Shown in pieces: positions 45,268-54,076 of a stretch of DNA of 64,000 nucleotides. Source of the DNA: Chloroflexota bacterium (GTDB taxonomy: Bacteria > Chloroflexota > Dehalococcoidia > Lucifugimonadales > UBA2985). The notes under the pieces are model-generated. The model was not told the DNA's origin and ran no database searches. It saw only the letters and a list, made by a program, of their open reading frames with translations. The stretch lies in contig JAPPHY010000011.1 of NCBI GenBank assembly GCA_028877205.1, positions 131,656 through 195,655 on the forward strand, in the 5' to 3' direction. The position numbers and the translations under genes are program-made. The number at the start of each line of letters is the position of its first letter. Position 1 is the first letter of the stretch.

Positions 45268-45738
45268 TCACCAGCGGTAGTGCACGAAGGCCCTGTTGGC
45301 TTCTGCCATGCGATGGGTTTCCTCTCTCCTTCTCACTGCTGCTCCCTGCCCCCGGGAAGCCTCCTGTAGCTCCAGGGCCAGCCTCTCCGCCATGGGACGA
45401 CCCGTCCTGGCGCGGCTTGCCCTAAGGAGCCAACGCATGGCCAGGGATAGTTGCCGGTTGCTCCTGACCTCGATGGGCACCTGATACGTAGCGCCACCAA
45501 CGCGCCGGGGCTTCACCTCCAGCTGCGGAGTGGCGTTTCTGAGCGCCTGGTTGAAGGTCTCCAGCGGGTCGCGGGAACTCTCCTTCTGTACCAGGTCCAG
45601 TGCATCGTAGACGATCCGCTGCGCGACCGACTTCTTGCCCCGCGTCATCACGCGGTTGATGAAGCCCGCGAGGTACACGCTGTTGTACTTCGGGTCGGGG
45701 TCGATCTCCCGTCTGGCGGCGCGTCTGCGGCGGGTCAT
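45268..45738 (-). CDS. rpsG: 30S ribosomal protein S7
   Basis: This 156-aa S7 has [28 protein letters not shown] opening, [23 protein letters not shown] core, and an [12 protein letters not shown] end. The start ATG 45738 fits the family length. The longer frame is a shadow of rpsL. Confidence 0.96.
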   Translation of the reverse strand: MTRRRRAARREIDPDPKYNSVYLAGFINRVMTRGKKSVAQRIVYDALDLVQKESSRDPLETFNQALRNATPQLEVKPRRVGGATYQVPIEVRSNRQLSLAMRWLLRASRARTGRPMAERLALELQEASRGQGAAVRRREETHRMAEANRAFVHYRW

Positions 45739-45742
45739 GCTG

Positions 45743-46168
45743 CTAGCCCCCCGGCCTCTGCGACTGCTTGGTGCCGTACTTGCTCCGGCCTCGCTTGCGG
45801 TCCGCCACGCCGGTGCAGTCCAGCGCGCCCCTGACGATGTGATACCGCACGCCGGGCAGGTCCTTGACCCTGCCGCCTCGAATGAGCACCACGGAGTGCT
45901 CCTGGAGCGTATGTCCCTCGCCCGGAATGTAGGCCGTGACCTCCATGCCGTTGGCCAGGCGCACGCGGCCCACCTTCCGCAGAGCGGAGTTGGGCTTCTT
46001 GGGCGTGACCGTGCGAACCTGCACGCAGACGCCCCGCTTCTGCGGAGAGCCACCCGTGCGCGTCACGCGGTTCTTCAACGAGTTGAAGCCATAGCGAAGT
46101 GCCGGGGCCTTGGTCTTCTTGACCACCTTGACCCTTGGCTTCCTCACCAGCTGGTTCACTGTTGGCAT
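45743..46168 (-). CDS. rpsL: 30S ribosomal protein S12
   Basis: This 141-aa S12 has [12 protein letters not shown], the decoding-centre loops [12 protein letters not shown] and [20 protein letters not shown]. The usual streptomycin-sensitive Lys residues of TPKKPNS are present. It is the first gene of the ribosomal run and has its own promoter upstream. Confidence 0.97.
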   Translation of the reverse strand: MPTVNQLVRKPRVKVVKKTKAPALRYGFNSLKNRVTRTGGSPQKRGVCVQVRTVTPKKPNSALRKVGRVRLANGMEVTAYIPGEGHTLQEHSVVLIRGGRVKDLPGVRYHIVRGALDCTGVADRKRGRSKYGTKQSQRPGG

Positions 46169-46231
46169 GCCCGTACGCTCCTGAGACTAGTTAACCTACG
46201 CTCCGGGACTTGCCCTGAGCGCCAAATAGTA

Positions 46232-46260
46232 AATTTATAGCCACGCAGGGGATTTGTCAA
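46232..46260 (-). promoter_or_regulatory. promoter of rpsL and the ribosomal run
   Basis: A consensus TTGACA (46255-46260) is followed by an AT-rich stretch that reads TATAAATT. The best -10 with 17-nt spacing is TAAATT (46232-46237). TATAAA with 15-nt spacing overlaps it. The rpsL start lies about 60 nt downstream. An AGGAG lies nine nt before it. Confidence 0.65.
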
Positions 46261-46288
46261 CCTCTGCGGCTGGCCACTTGCGCGTTCC

Positions 46289-46363
46289 TGGTCGGGGTGG
46301 GCGGATTTGAACCGCCGACCTCCTGGTCCCAAACCAGGCGCGCTGCCGCTGCGCTACACCCCG
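46289..46363 (-). tRNA. tRNA-Pro (TGG)
   Basis: This is a 75-nt tRNA with encoded CCA. The acceptor pairs CGGGGTG with CACCCCG. The anticodon loop TTTGGGA gives TGG. It is transcribed toward rpsL, whose promoter begins 29 bp beyond it. Confidence 0.95.
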
Positions 46364-46370
46364 CAACCCA

Positions 46371-46399
46371 ATCATAGGTTAGCCCCATCGCGGGGTCAA
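46371..46399 (-). promoter_or_regulatory. promoter of tRNA-Pro
   Basis: TTGACC (46394-46399) and TATGAT (46371-46376) are separated by exactly 17 nt. The mature tRNA begins seven bases after the -10 box, so the transcript has almost no leader. Confidence 0.75.
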
Positions 46400-46412
46400 G
46401 CTGGCGCACTCG

Positions 46413-46421
46413 TGGTATACT
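46413..46421 (+). promoter_or_regulatory. extended -10 promoter for the yacL-ispD-ispF-cysS operon
   Basis: TGGTATACT contains TATACT (46416-46421) with the TGn extension. No -35 is evident. It faces away from the tRNA-Pro promoter, and the first gene starts about 90 bp downstream. Confidence 0.4.
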
Positions 46422-46509
46422 ACGTGCGCTGAGCGTCGAGAGCGCTCCGCACAGCCGTGCAACCTTTGCGCGGCCATCCTGAGAGAGCGAGGAGGAAGGA
46501 GACAGGTAC

Positions 46510-47568
46510 ATGGTGAATCATTGGTGGTATCGCCTGGCGATAGCTCCGCTCGCCGGGCTGGGAGGATGGTGGCTGGGAATTCTTGCGGGGAGCCTTACAA
46601 ACAGCGAGTTGTCGACACTCTGGGGCGCCATAGGCGCAGCAACCGGGGCATTCATCGGAATACTAATCGCTCCTTATCTGGTTCCAGCGCTCCTGTTGCC
46701 CTTCGCACCGCTCGGCAGGTCCGTTTCGAGCATCCCGTTTTCGACACTTGTGTCCGGCACGGCCGGCTTGGTGCTGGGCCTGACCATCGCGGCGCTCGTA
46801 TCGGTGGCATTCTCGCGGCTGCCCGGCTGGCCCGGCGTGGCCGTTCCAATGGCCCTCACAGCCGTCTTCGGCGTCGCGGGCCTGGCCGTGGGAGTGGCAC
46901 GCGAGCGTGACGTGTCACAGCTGCTGCCCGAGCGGGCGCGGCGCGGCGAAGCCCTCGGCAGGGGATCGCCCAACGGCCGCGTCCTCATGGACACCAGCGC
47001 CATCATCGACGGCCGGATCGCCGACATAAGCAAGACCGGCTTTGTGCACGGCGCGATGGTCATTCCCAGGTTCATCCTGGACGAGCTACAGCACGTCGCC
47101 GACTCCAGCGACTCGCTGAAGCGGGCCCGCGGACGGCGAGGCCTAGAGATGCTAAACAAGCTGCGCAAGGAGGCCGAGGTCCCCATCCAGATCATGGACG
47201 TGGACTATCGGGACGGCTCCGAGGTGGACGGCAAGCTGGTCAGGCTCGCCAAGAACCTCAACGCGCAGATCATGACCACGGACTTCAACCTCAATCGCGT
47301 CGCAGAGCTGCAGGGCGTCCGCGTCCTCAACGTCAACGAGCTGGCCAACGCCCTCAAGCCCGTGGTGCTTCCCGGCGAGGAGATGATGGTGCGCATCATC
47401 CAGGAGGGCAAGGAGTACGGCCAGGGCGTGGGCTTCCTGGACGACGGCACGATGGTGGTGGTGGAGGGCGGAAGGAAACACATCAACACCCATCTGGACG
47501 TGTCGATTACGCGCGTGCTCCAGACCGCCGCCGGCCGCATCATCTTCGCGCAGCCACAGGTAGGCTAG
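46510..47568 (+). CDS. YacL-like membrane protein with PIN and TRAM domains
   Basis: The 352-aa protein has four hydrophobic segments in the first 140 residues, then a PIN nuclease-fold domain and a TRAM RNA-binding domain. PIN acidic residues are visible in VLMDTSAIIDGRIAD, FILDELQ and MTTDFNLNR. The TRAM part carries EGKEYGQGVGFLDDGTMVVVEGG. It is the Bacillus YacL architecture. The Bacillus neighbours ispD, ispF and cysS also follow here, so the gene order is ancient. It may be a membrane-bound RNase. The target is unknown. Confidence 0.87.
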   Translation: MVNHWWYRLAIAPLAGLGGWWLGILAGSLTNSELSTLWGAIGAATGAFIGILIAPYLVPALLLPFAPLGRSVSSIPFSTLVSGTAGLVLGLTIAALVSVAFSRLPGWPGVAVPMALTAVFGVAGLAVGVARERDVSQLLPERARRGEALGRGSPNGRVLMDTSAIIDGRIADISKTGFVHGAMVIPRFILDELQHVADSSDSLKRARGRRGLEMLNKLRKEAEVPIQIMDVDYRDGSEVDGKLVRLAKNLNAQIMTTDFNLNRVAELQGVRVLNVNELANALKPVVLPGEEMMVRIIQEGKEYGQGVGFLDDGTMVVVEGGRKHINTHLDVSITRVLQTAAGRIIFAQPQVG

Positions 47569-47570
47569 CC

Positions 47571-48332
47571 GTGGCCCCAGACCCGGCTGTGCCTCTCGCG
47601 GGCACGGACGATGCTCTCGCAGGCGTGGTCATCGTAGCCGCGGGCAGCGGCCGCCGCATGGCGGGCGACGACGGCCTGCCCGTCGACAAGGTGTTCCTGC
47701 CTCTCCTCGGCAAGCCTCTGCTTGCCCACACTGTTGCCGCGTTCGAGGAGTGCCCCGCCGTCTCGGACATCGTCCTGGTGCTGGGCGAGCACAACATGGA
47801 GAAGGGACGCGATCTGGCCGCACGGGAGGCGTGGAGCAAGCTGACGCACATCTGCCTGGGAGGCGAGCGGCGTCAGGACTCGGTCAAGGCGGGCCTGGAC
47901 CGACTCTCCGGCTGCGGGTGGGTCATGGTGCACGACGGCGCAAGGCCCTGCGTGACCCCGGAGCTCGTGGAGGCCGGGCTGGCCTGCGCGCGGGAGACGG
48001 GCGCCGCCGTTCCCGTCGTCCCGCTTAGCGACACGGTCAAGAGGCTTGATGGCGACGGCTCAATCGTGGAGACGCCTCCCAGAAGCGAGCTGTGGGCCGT
48101 GCAGACCCCGCAGGTCTTCCGCGCCGACCTCCTCCGCAGCGCCTACGCCGCCGGCCTGGACAACGCCACGGACGACGCATCGCTGGTGGAGCGGATGGGA
48201 TACCGCGTGAGCGCGTTCGCGGGCTCGCCGGAGAACCTCAAGGTGACCACGCAGATCGACATGCTGATCGCGGAAGCCATTCTCTCCGGCCGCGCCGCAG
48301 CCTCAGCTCACGCGGCACGGAGCCGCGCTTGA
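47571..48332 (+). CDS. ispD: 2-C-methyl-D-erythritol 4-phosphate cytidylyltransferase
   Basis: IspD transfers CMP to MEP in the non-mevalonate isoprenoid pathway. The nucleotide-binding GVVIVAAGSGRRMAGDD carries the typical AAGxGxRM pattern. GERRQDSVKAGL, VMVHDGARPCV and ELWAVQTPQVFR are conserved. The length is 253 aa. The GTG start lies two bases after the yacL stop. The stop overlaps the TTG of ispF (TTGA). Confidence 0.93.
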   Translation: MAPDPAVPLAGTDDALAGVVIVAAGSGRRMAGDDGLPVDKVFLPLLGKPLLAHTVAAFEECPAVSDIVLVLGEHNMEKGRDLAAREAWSKLTHICLGGERRQDSVKAGLDRLSGCGWVMVHDGARPCVTPELVEAGLACARETGAAVPVVPLSDTVKRLDGDGSIVETPPRSELWAVQTPQVFRADLLRSAYAAGLDNATDDASLVERMGYRVSAFAGSPENLKVTTQIDMLIAEAILSGRAAASAHAARSRA

Positions 48333-48811
48333 GCGTCCGCACCGGCATAGGGCTGGACGCGCACAGGCTGGAGGCCGGCGTACCCCTCTGGCTCGGAGGC
48401 GTGCGCATCGACTACGAGGCCGGGCTGGCGGGACACAGCGACGGCGACGCGCTGATCCACGCCATAGTGGACGCCATGCTGGGCGCCGCCGCCCTCGGCG
48501 ACATCGGCTTGCACTTCCCATCCAGCGACGAGCGGTTCCGCGGCGCGGCCAGCGTCACGTTCCTGGAGCACGCCTCGCGGCTCCTGGCGGAGCAAGGGTG
48601 GCGTGTGACCAACCTCGATGCTACAATAATCGCCGAGCGCCCAAGACTGGCACCCTACTCCAGGAGCATGCGTGAGACCATCGCCGGCTGCCTGGGACTG
48701 ACACCTGAGCAGGTGAGCGTGAAGAGCACAACCACGGACGGCATGGGATTCGCGGGCCGCGGCGAAGGCATCGCCGCCCTGGCCGTCGCCACCATCGAGG
48801 ACAACGCATGA
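48329..48811 (+). CDS. ispF: 2-C-methyl-D-erythritol 2,4-cyclodiphosphate synthase
   Basis: This 160-aa IspF forms the cyclic diphosphate after IspD and IspE. RTGIGLDAHRLEAGVPLWLGG holds the metal-binding Asp-x-His, GHSDGDALIHAIVDAMLGAAALGDIG the second His, and the C-terminal KSTTTDGMGFAGRGEGIAA is typical. Start TTG 48329 is set by the four-base overlap with ispD and by family length. The end overlaps cysS by ATGA. Confidence 0.93.
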   Translation: MSVRTGIGLDAHRLEAGVPLWLGGVRIDYEAGLAGHSDGDALIHAIVDAMLGAAALGDIGLHFPSSDERFRGAASVTFLEHASRLLAEQGWRVTNLDATIIAERPRLAPYSRSMRETIAGCLGLTPEQVSVKSTTTDGMGFAGRGEGIAALAVATIEDNA

Positions 48812-50190
48812 GACTCTACGACACGCTGTCCGGCGAGAAGCGAGACTTCACCCCTCGCTCGGACGAAGTCACGATGTACGTCTGCGGCCCCAACCTGTAC
48901 GGCCCCTGCCACATCGGTCACGCGCTCTCCTACCTCTTCTTCGACGTGCTGCGCCGCTACCTGGAGTACAAGGGCCACAGGGTGCGCCAGGTACAGAACT
49001 TCACGGACATTGAGGACCGCATCATACAGGTGGCGCAGGACGACGGCACCACGATTGGCGCGCTTGCCGAGCAATACATCGCCCGGTTCCTGGAGGAGAT
49101 GACTGCGCTGGGCGTGCAGCCCGCCCACGAGTACCCGCGGGCCACGGACTACATAGACCGGATGATTCAGATCATTGCCGATCTCATCGAAAGGGGCCAC
49201 GCCTACGAGGTGGAGGGCGACGTCTACTTCCGCGTGCGCGGCTTCGAGAGCTACGGCCGCCTATCGCGGCGTCCGATGGAGGAGATGCGGGCTGGCTCCC
49301 GCATAGAGATCGACCCGCGCAAGGAAGATCCGATGGACTTCGCTCTGTGGAAGGTCTCCAAGGAGGGTGAGCCGTCGTGGCCCACGCCCTGGGGTCCCGG
49401 CCGGCCCGGCTGGCACATCGAGTGCACCGCCATGTCGCTCAGCCTGCTCGGCGACCAGATAGACATCCACGGCGGCGGTCAGGACGTCATCTTCCCGCAC
49501 CACGAGAACGAGATAGCCCAGTCCGAGACCTACACCGGCCTCTCGCCTTTCGTGCGGTTCTGGGTCCACAACGGCCTGCTCCGCCTCTCGGAGGACGACA
49601 CCGAGAAGATGTCGCGCCACGTAGGCAACATCATTAGCTGCCGCGACGCCCTGGCCCAGCACAGCCCGGACACCCTCCGCCTCTACTTCTTCTCGTCGCA
49701 CTACCGCAGCCCGCTGACCTACTCCGAAGAGGGTGTGGCCGCAGCGGATCGGGCACTGGAGCGCCTTCGCAACGCCCTGCGCCCCGCGCCTGAGGGCGAA
49801 ACAGGCGACTCTGTGGACGCGGACGCATTCCGAGACCGCTTCACGTCTGCCATGGACGACGACCTCAACACGCCACAGGCGGTGGCAGCCCTGTTCGACC
49901 TGGCCCGCGAGATCAACCGCCAGAGGGAGGCGGGCCGCTCCGTGAGCAGCGCCCAAGCCACCCTGCGCCAGCTGGCCTCCGTGCTCGGCCTGACGCTGTC
50001 GGACCCGGCGGACGACGAGCGCAAGGACGCTCATCCCTTCATCGACCTGCTGGTCGAGACTCGCAGCCGCCTGCGTGCCGAGCGCAACTTCCAGCTTGGC
50101 GACTCCATACGCGACCAGCTGGACGAGTTGGGCGTGACCCTCGAAGACTCGCCGGATGGCACAAAGTGGCGATTCAAGAGCCTCCGTTAG
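48808..50190 (+). CDS. cysS: cysteinyl-tRNA synthetase
   Basis: This 460-aa class I synthetase has the zinc-site Cys in MYVCGPNLYGPCHIGHA, which includes the HIGH-type motif. GWHIECTAMSLSLLGDQIDIHGGG and EKMSRHVGN follow, the last a KMSR variant of KMSKS. It is the last gene of the yacL-ispD-ispF-cysS unit, overlapping ispF by four bases. Confidence 0.95.
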   Translation: MRLYDTLSGEKRDFTPRSDEVTMYVCGPNLYGPCHIGHALSYLFFDVLRRYLEYKGHRVRQVQNFTDIEDRIIQVAQDDGTTIGALAEQYIARFLEEMTALGVQPAHEYPRATDYIDRMIQIIADLIERGHAYEVEGDVYFRVRGFESYGRLSRRPMEEMRAGSRIEIDPRKEDPMDFALWKVSKEGEPSWPTPWGPGRPGWHIECTAMSLSLLGDQIDIHGGGQDVIFPHHENEIAQSETYTGLSPFVRFWVHNGLLRLSEDDTEKMSRHVGNIISCRDALAQHSPDTLRLYFFSSHYRSPLTYSEEGVAAADRALERLRNALRPAPEGETGDSVDADAFRDRFTSAMDDDLNTPQAVAALFDLAREINRQREAGRSVSSAQATLRQLASVLGLTLSDPADDERKDAHPFIDLLVETRSRLRAERNFQLGDSIRDQLDELGVTLEDSPDGTKWRFKSLR

Positions 50191-50259
50191 TCCGCTCCCT
50201 CGAGGCCTGCCAGCCATTCGCGGCGTCCCACTATCGATTCTGCCAAATGGAGCCACGGT

Positions 50260-50730
50260 ATGACGTTTAATGACATCGTTGCTTGCATGGAACCGCTATT
50301 TGAGCAGTTGGAGAGCAGCCAATTGTACCGCGCCGGCACCAATTACAGGGGAATCCCTGAGAAGGGCATTTACGTCTTCTATGAGGATAGAGAACCTATC
50401 TATGTCGGACGTGTAGGTGGAACATCCAAGCAGAATATGCGAGGCCGAATTCGGCAACACGCGCGTCCGAGTTCAGGACATAATACGGCAACTTTCGCTT
50501 TCAGGCTTCTTCAAGACAAGTTAGGCGTAACGACAGGACATGGAGCGGAGTCGAACAGAGCGGAGCTTGCCAATAATCATCCTGCTGAATTCAAGGAGAT
50601 GAAGGAACGAGTCCGCAACATGGTTGTCCGGGCAGTCGAAATCGAGAACCCTGTGATTCAAACCCTCTTCGAGGTTTACGCTTCGTTGGCCTTGAAGACT
50701 ACCCGTTATAACAGCTTCGAAACTCATTAG
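50260..50730 (+). CDS. GIY-YIG nuclease-family protein
   Basis: This 156-aa protein has a GIY-YIG-like fold. The first strand is KGIYVFYEDREPIYVGRVGG, with GIY followed by YVG at the usual distance. The next conserved Arg lies in MRGRIRQHARPSSG, and a Glu in FKEMKERV or EIENPVIQTLFEVYA may be the metal ligand. The DNA is more AT-rich than its neighbours, and the gene stands between two unrelated housekeeping genes, so recent transfer is likely. It could be a solitary endonuclease or an orphan of a restriction or homing element. Confidence 0.65.
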   Translation: MTFNDIVACMEPLFEQLESSQLYRAGTNYRGIPEKGIYVFYEDREPIYVGRVGGTSKQNMRGRIRQHARPSSGHNTATFAFRLLQDKLGVTTGHGAESNRAELANNHPAEFKEMKERVRNMVVRAVEIENPVIQTLFEVYASLALKTTRYNSFETH

Positions 50731-50774
50731 GACTGAACCTGAAACCAGGCCCACGCCCAGAGCCTAGCTAGGCC

Positions 50775-52217
50775 ATGAACCTTCCACATCAAGACGCCGC
50801 GCCCACCATAGAATCAGCGGTCAAAGCCATCGGCGGCATCGTCGGGCCAAAGCACGTGCTCCTCGACAGCGCCTCGCTGGGATACTACTCCGCGGACGCC
50901 CTTGGCCGCTGGCGAGGCGGCGCGCCCGATCCACAGGCGCCGCGAGTATTCGCCGTGGCCCGGCCCGGCTCAACCGCGCAGGTCGCGGAGCTCGTGAGGC
51001 TGGCCAACCGGGAGGGCTTGGCCTTAGTGCCATTCGGGGGCGGCACGGGAGTCGCAGGCGCCATCACTCCGATGCAGGGCGGCGTCGCCGTGGACATGTG
51101 TCGCATGAACTGCATCGTGAGCGTGGACGCGAAAGCCCGGACCGCCACCGCGGAGGCGGGAGTGGTGCTCGGCGACCTGAACGCCGCTCTGGCCCGCGAC
51201 GGCCTGTTCGTGGGCCACGACCCGTACTCCGTGCCGATTGCCACCGTCGGCGGCACAATCTCCACCAACGGCGTCGGATACCGCGCCGCGAAGTACGGCT
51301 CGATGGGCGAGCAGGTGCTGGGGCTGGAGGTGGTGCTGCCAACCGGCGACACAATTCGCACCAGCGCCGTGCCCAAGACCTCGGCGGGGCCGGCGCTCCG
51401 CCACCTGTTCATCGGCGCGGAGGGCGTATTCGGCATCATCACGCAGGCCACACTCAGGGTGTTCCGCGAGCCGGAGGCGCGCGAGTTCCGCACATTCGAC
51501 TTCCCGACGTTCGAGGACGGGTACAACGCCATGCTGGAGATGTTCTCGATCGGACTGCGGCCTGCGCTCGTGGACCTGACCGAAGAGCCGGACGAGTCGC
51601 CCGGCAATCCCGCGCCGTTCAAGACGTGGCTGTACATGGTGTTCGAAGGGTACACTGAGGAGGTGGAGGCGCAGGTCGCTCGCGCCGCCCGAGTATGCGC
51701 CGCCTGCCACGGCGCCGACATCGGGCCGAACCCGTCGCTCGAGTACTGGGCCAGGCGCCACGACTCGGCCTACCGCTACAAGGAGCGATTCGTGGACGCC
51801 CCGCCGGAAGTTTGCCCCGAAAGCAGGGGTTGGCCCCGGACAAGCGCCTATCCGCACGTCGCCATTCCGGCCTCGTGCGTGCCGGAGTACCGCCGCCGCT
51901 GCCAGGAGATCGCAGACCGCGCCGGCCTGCAGATACGCGAGTACGCGCTTTGGACTCAGCCCGAGCTGTTCTCCGTCGTGCTGGTGGACGTCGGACTGGA
52001 GGAGAACGGAGCGTCGGGCCGCCTGGAGGAGACGGTGGATGAGGTGCTGTCGGTGGCACAGGACATGGGCGGCTCCATGGAGTACGTGCACGGCGTGGGT
52101 ACGAGGCTCAACCACCTCATGGGCCGCGAGCTGGGCGACGGGATGCAGGCACTCCGCGACCTCAAGCGCGCCCTGGACCCGCGCGGCATTATGAATCCCG
52201 GCAAACTGGGGTTATAG
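50775..52217 (+). CDS. FAD-linked oxidase (GlcD/AGPS-like)
   Basis: This 480-aa flavoenzyme of the vanillyl-alcohol oxidase fold oxidises hydroxy acids such as glycolate or lactate in known relatives. The FAD-binding PCMH domain has LVPFGGGTGVAGAI near residue 78, then AEAGVVLGDLNAALA and TVGGTISTNGVGYRAAKYGSM. The C-terminal domain ends with the NPGKLG motif common to GlcD and alkylglycerone-phosphate synthases. No Fe-S partner (GlcE/GlcF) is adjacent, so it is probably a stand-alone oxidase or dehydrogenase. Confidence 0.82.
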   Translation: MNLPHQDAAPTIESAVKAIGGIVGPKHVLLDSASLGYYSADALGRWRGGAPDPQAPRVFAVARPGSTAQVAELVRLANREGLALVPFGGGTGVAGAITPMQGGVAVDMCRMNCIVSVDAKARTATAEAGVVLGDLNAALARDGLFVGHDPYSVPIATVGGTISTNGVGYRAAKYGSMGEQVLGLEVVLPTGDTIRTSAVPKTSAGPALRHLFIGAEGVFGIITQATLRVFREPEAREFRTFDFPTFEDGYNAMLEMFSIGLRPALVDLTEEPDESPGNPAPFKTWLYMVFEGYTEEVEAQVARAARVCAACHGADIGPNPSLEYWARRHDSAYRYKERFVDAPPEVCPESRGWPRTSAYPHVAIPASCVPEYRRRCQEIADRAGLQIREYALWTQPELFSVVLVDVGLEENGASGRLEETVDEVLSVAQDMGGSMEYVHGVGTRLNHLMGRELGDGMQALRDLKRALDPRGIMNPGKLGL

Positions 52218-52226
52218 GAGGCGCAC

Positions 52227-52460
52227 GTGGGCTCGATGCTTCAGAGAGCGGCGGCCGTCCTCATAATCGGCGGCATCCTTGTTCTGGCGGGTTACGCCGC
52301 CTACGCCATTCTCGCCGCGCTGTTCAGGTCGGACGACGTGCCAATCGCCATCAGCCTGGCCGTCAGCGCCATTGTGATTGGCTTTGCGATTCTCATGCTC
52401 TATGTAATCGTGGACAGGCTCCGCGCGAGCAGGACCGAGAGGTTCGAGGAGGTTGACTAG
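52227..52460 (+). CDS. small membrane protein preceding ybjQ
   Basis: This 77-aa protein has two transmembrane helices (about 5-30 and 39-65) and a charged tail (RASRTERFEEVD). It starts at GTG 52227 after AGGAGG. Its stop shares a base with the ybjQ start (TAGTG), so both are likely co-translated. The family is unknown. Confidence 0.65.
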   Translation: MGSMLQRAAAVLIIGGILVLAGYAAYAILAALFRSDDVPIAISLAVSAIVIGFAILMLYVIVDRLRASRTERFEEVD

Positions 52461-52795
52461 TGATACTTGTTAGCACCGACGAGATCGAAGGCGAGAGCAT
52501 CGAACGGGTGCTGGGCCTTGTGCGAGGGAACACGGTCCGGGCAAGGCACGTCGGGCGTGACATCATGGCCGGCCTGCGCAACATCGTGGGCGGCGAGATT
52601 GAGGAGTATACCAGGCTACTCTCGGAAGCCAGACAGACTGCGGTAGGCCGCATGACGCAAGAGGCGGAGGCGATGGGCGCCAACGCGATCGTCGGCGTGA
52701 GGTTCATGACGTCGGCCATCATGGGCGGCGCGTCCGAGATACTGGTCTACGGCACGGCCGTGGTGCTGGCGCACAAGTCCGGGCCGGCAGACTAA
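52460..52795 (+). CDS. YbjQ/UPF0145-family protein
   Basis: This 111-aa protein of the YbjQ family (putative heavy-metal-binding, pentameric) has the typical GLVRGNTVRARHVGRDIMAGLRNIVGGEI, RMTQEAEAMGANAIVGVRF and VYGTAVVL segments. The start is GTG 52460. The biological role of the family is not settled. Confidence 0.85.
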   Translation: MILVSTDEIEGESIERVLGLVRGNTVRARHVGRDIMAGLRNIVGGEIEEYTRLLSEARQTAVGRMTQEAEAMGANAIVGVRFMTSAIMGGASEILVYGTAVVLAHKSGPAD

Positions 52796-52812
52796 TCAGG
52801 CACATCTAACTA

Positions 52813-52984
52813 CCCGTTCATGGTGAGCCAGTCGAACAATTTGAGCGGGGCATCCCGCAGGAGGTAGCGCCCGCCCGCTCCCGTTCATGCTTCGACAAGC
52901 TCAGCACGAACGGACTACATGCACGAATGCGCCGTTCCTCCCGTAGCCCGCTCGTGGTGAGCCCGTCGAACCATTCGAGCGGGC
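52813..52984. repeat. three long dyads between convergent genes
   Basis: Three members of the GAGCGG-arm family, with GTCGAA in the loop, lie at 52813-52850, 52881-52913 and 52946-52984. The last is almost identical to the copy at 6142-6180. They fill the spacer between the convergent ybjQ-like and SAM-hydrolase genes, a place where transcription should end. Confidence 0.75.
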
Positions 52985-52994
52985 CCAAAGGCAC

Positions 52995-53816
52995 CTACAG
53001 CCTCACCACCACCGGCTCTCCCACTCTCACACCAAGCGACCTAGCCGCGCTTCCGTCCCGCACCGCTATCTCCAGGCTGCCGCCGCTGCCAATGACCGCC
53101 AGTAGCTCGCCGCCCTCCGCGTAGGAGCGGCTGATGCCCCGAATGCGGTTGCCACCCACTGCAACCCCTACGTCCCGCCCTTCGACGGCATCGCCGCCTA
53201 TCGTCGTGGACAGGTTGCCGAACCTGTCCACGTGCACGACGTGTCCCGCAATCTCGTCGCCGCGCCGGCGCGGGTGTGGAATGCTGAGGCACGTCAAGGA
53301 CGCAACGGGTTCGCCTACCTCCTGCGGCGGCAGGCCCAGCGAAAGGTGCGCCGCAACAGGCGCGAACACGTCACGGCCGTGAAACGTGTCGCTCACAGGC
53401 CTGCGCCACAGCGCCTCGTTTGACAGCCGGTAGGCGGCGAATCCGGCGGGTATCGGAACAGCCACGGCCTGCAGGAATCCCGCGCCGGCGATGGCCTTCT
53501 CGTACTCCGGCGACTCCCTCACCGCGTACGTGATCAGGCCATTGTCCGGCGCCAGGAAGCGGCCTTCCGGCGTCATCAGGAGAAGGGCGTTGCGGGCGGT
53601 GCCCACGTCAGGATCCACCACCGCGATGTGTACCGCGTCCGGTGCGAACACTTGGTACGCACGGCCCAGCACCACCGCTCCCTCGGCCACCGCCTGCGGC
53701 TCGATCTCGTGCGTGACGTCGACGATAGCGGCCTGCGAGTTCAGACGCAGGATGACCGCCTTCATCTCCGCGACGTACGAGTCTCGCGTGCCGAAGTCGG
53801 TGAGAAGCGTGATCAA
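52995..53816 (-). CDS. SAM hydrolase (S-adenosyl-L-methionine hydroxide adenosyltransferase family)
   Basis: This 273-aa protein of the DUF62 family hydrolyses SAM to adenosine and methionine. It starts ITLLTDFGTRDSYVAEMKAVI, has IVDVTHEIEPQAVAEGA, VHIAVVDPDVGTARNALLL and DTFHGRDVFAPVAAHL, and its C-terminal beta-barrel has HVDRFGNLSTTI. The Asp-Arg-His triad of the hydrolases is consistent with these motifs. The chloride loop of halogenases is not apparent. It may control SAM levels. It lies 32 bp behind secG. Confidence 0.87.
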   Translation of the reverse strand: MITLLTDFGTRDSYVAEMKAVILRLNSQAAIVDVTHEIEPQAVAEGAVVLGRAYQVFAPDAVHIAVVDPDVGTARNALLLMTPEGRFLAPDNGLITYAVRESPEYEKAIAGAGFLQAVAVPIPAGFAAYRLSNEALWRRPVSDTFHGRDVFAPVAAHLSLGLPPQEVGEPVASLTCLSIPHPRRRGDEIAGHVVHVDRFGNLSTTIGGDAVEGRDVGVAVGGNRIRGISRSYAEGGELLAVIGSGGSLEIAVRDGSAARSLGVRVGEPVVVRL

Positions 53817-53848
53817 GCGGGGGCCTCTCCGGTGGCGGCCGGCGGCGT

Positions 53849-54076
53849 TCAGAAGATGAACGGGGGCCGCACGGCGCTGAGGATCGCCAGCAGCGTGAAC
53901 ACGACGCCAAGCGCGATGGTGAGCTGGAACAGCGTCTTCTCGACGCCGCGCCGCGTTCGGAACGATGCCTGCGCGGTGCCGAAGAAGCCCGATCCCTGGC
54001 CCCTGACCTGAATCAGGATGATGCCCACCAGCAGAATGGAAACCAGTATGGTTGCGGTCTGGAAGAATGCGTCCAC
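53849..54076 (-). CDS. secG: preprotein translocase subunit SecG
   Basis: This 75-aa protein has two transmembrane helices and the conserved GIILIQVRGQGSGFFGTAQA between them. It shares one base with gatB. It is the only SecYEG partner besides secY in the window. Confidence 0.9.
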   Translation of the reverse strand: MDAFFQTATILVSILLVGIILIQVRGQGSGFFGTAQASFRTRRGVEKTLFQLTIALGVVFTLLAILSAVRPPFIF

